Made by a program: the position numbers and the translations under genes. Below are positions 37,239 through 37,330 of a stretch of 37,330 bases of DNA, piece by piece. Position 1 is the stretch's first letter; each line of letters opens with the position of its first letter. This DNA is from Polaromonas sp. (GTDB taxonomy: Bacteria > Pseudomonadota > Gammaproteobacteria > Burkholderiales > Burkholderiaceae_C). The stretch spans positions 1 to 37,330 of the forward strand of contig JAAFJF010000032.1 of assembly GCA_013298815.1 (NCBI GenBank), read 5' to 3'. The notes beneath the pieces were generated by a model. That model was given only the letters and a program-made list of their open reading frames with translations, did not search any database and had not been told where the DNA came from.

Positions 37239-37266
37239 TTGCGCTAATTGAGATTTAATTGCGCAA
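37239..37266. other. Inverted repeat after the last tail gene
   Basis: TTGCGC (37239-37244) pairs with GCGCAA (37261-37266), and AATT/AATT inside extends the stem with one bulge. No T-run follows. The CGCTAATT portion (37242-37249) recurs at 37306-37313 in the right end, so it may be another end-binding site as much as a terminator. Confidence 0.5.
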
Positions 37267-37270
37267 AGTG

Positions 37271-37330
37271 AAACCCAAATACTCGCCATTTATCACGTTA
37301 AAAAACGCTAATTTATCGCGAGCCGCTTCA
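37271..37330. repeat. Right phage end (imperfect terminal inverted repeat)
   Basis: Read inward on the minus strand, this begins TGAAGCGGCTCGCGATAAAT and carries TGATAAATGG at 36-45 (plus 37286-37295) and GGGTTT at 55-60, matching the left end block for block. It ends in CA-3' on the plus strand, as Mu-type ends do. A second GATAAAT copy lies at 37311-37317. Confidence 0.85.

Noticed and set aside
1-37330. tRNA gene or tyrosine/serine integrase with an att core
   Set aside because: I found no cloverleaf-like sequence and no integrase; integration is explained by the DDE transposase and MuB.

Overview
The window reads as one complete transposable (Mu-like) bacteriophage genome, almost exactly end to end, with no recognisable host gene. 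The first ~60 bases and the last 60 bases form an imperfect terminal inverted repeat whose conserved blocks lie at identical distances from the ends. The right end finishes in TTCA-3' and the left end starts GAA, so a T just outside the window would complete a TGAA/TTCA pair. Tail genes (tube, lambda G/T-type chaperone with a slippery site, tape measure, DUF1833, NlpC/P60, J-like) indicate a long non-contractile siphovirus tail, as in the B3/D3112-type transposable phages. Two families of palindromic intergenic repeats, one of a type I associate with Burkholderiales and especially Comamonadaceae, together with the codon use and a BcepMu gp16-like regulator, suggest a betaproteobacterial host. 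That host call is inference.

Layout. A regulatory switch lies in the middle (about 18.5-19.3 kb). Leftwards on the minus strand run the regulators, a DUF3102 protein, MuA-like DD35E transposase, MuB-like ATPase, small early genes, Gam, an HU-like protein, GemA, Mor, and then late genes: gp26/gp27-like proteins, terminase large subunit, portal, gpF-like head protein, holin candidate, endolysin, spanin pair Rz/Rz1 and gpG. A two-gene cassette bounded by direct repeats follows at the left end. Rightwards on the plus strand run a Cro/C1-type repressor, accessory genes including a small lipoprotein, and the second structural block: protease with nested scaffold, major capsid, decoration proteins, gp36, gp37, two tail-tube-like proteins, a tail fibre and assembly protein, tail chaperones, tape measure and tail-tip genes up to the right end.

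How it works together. Within each block the gene order matches phage Mu (ner-A-B-gam-gemA-mor-27-28-29-F-G, and I/Z-T-36-37-tail), but the first block is inverted relative to the second, so G no longer precedes I and the c/ner switch is internal. One inversion between the inside of the left terminal repeat and the G/I junction would produce this. Late expression then needs two separate promoters, one upstream of the gp26-like gene (a dyad is present there) and one upstream of the protease.

Most notable: the matched ends with rearranged order; a 155-base leader at the left-end cassette with two hairpins that share a loop but not their stems, plus a segment complementary to those loops; a second truncated gp27/DUF3486 gene in that cassette; palindromic repeats inserted in frame into MuB and a neighbouring gene; and many REP-like palindromes between structural genes. 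There is no gene-free stretch above 300 bases. The longest are 770-1058 and 20253-20550, both described below. I saw no tRNA, rRNA, CRISPR array or insertion sequence.
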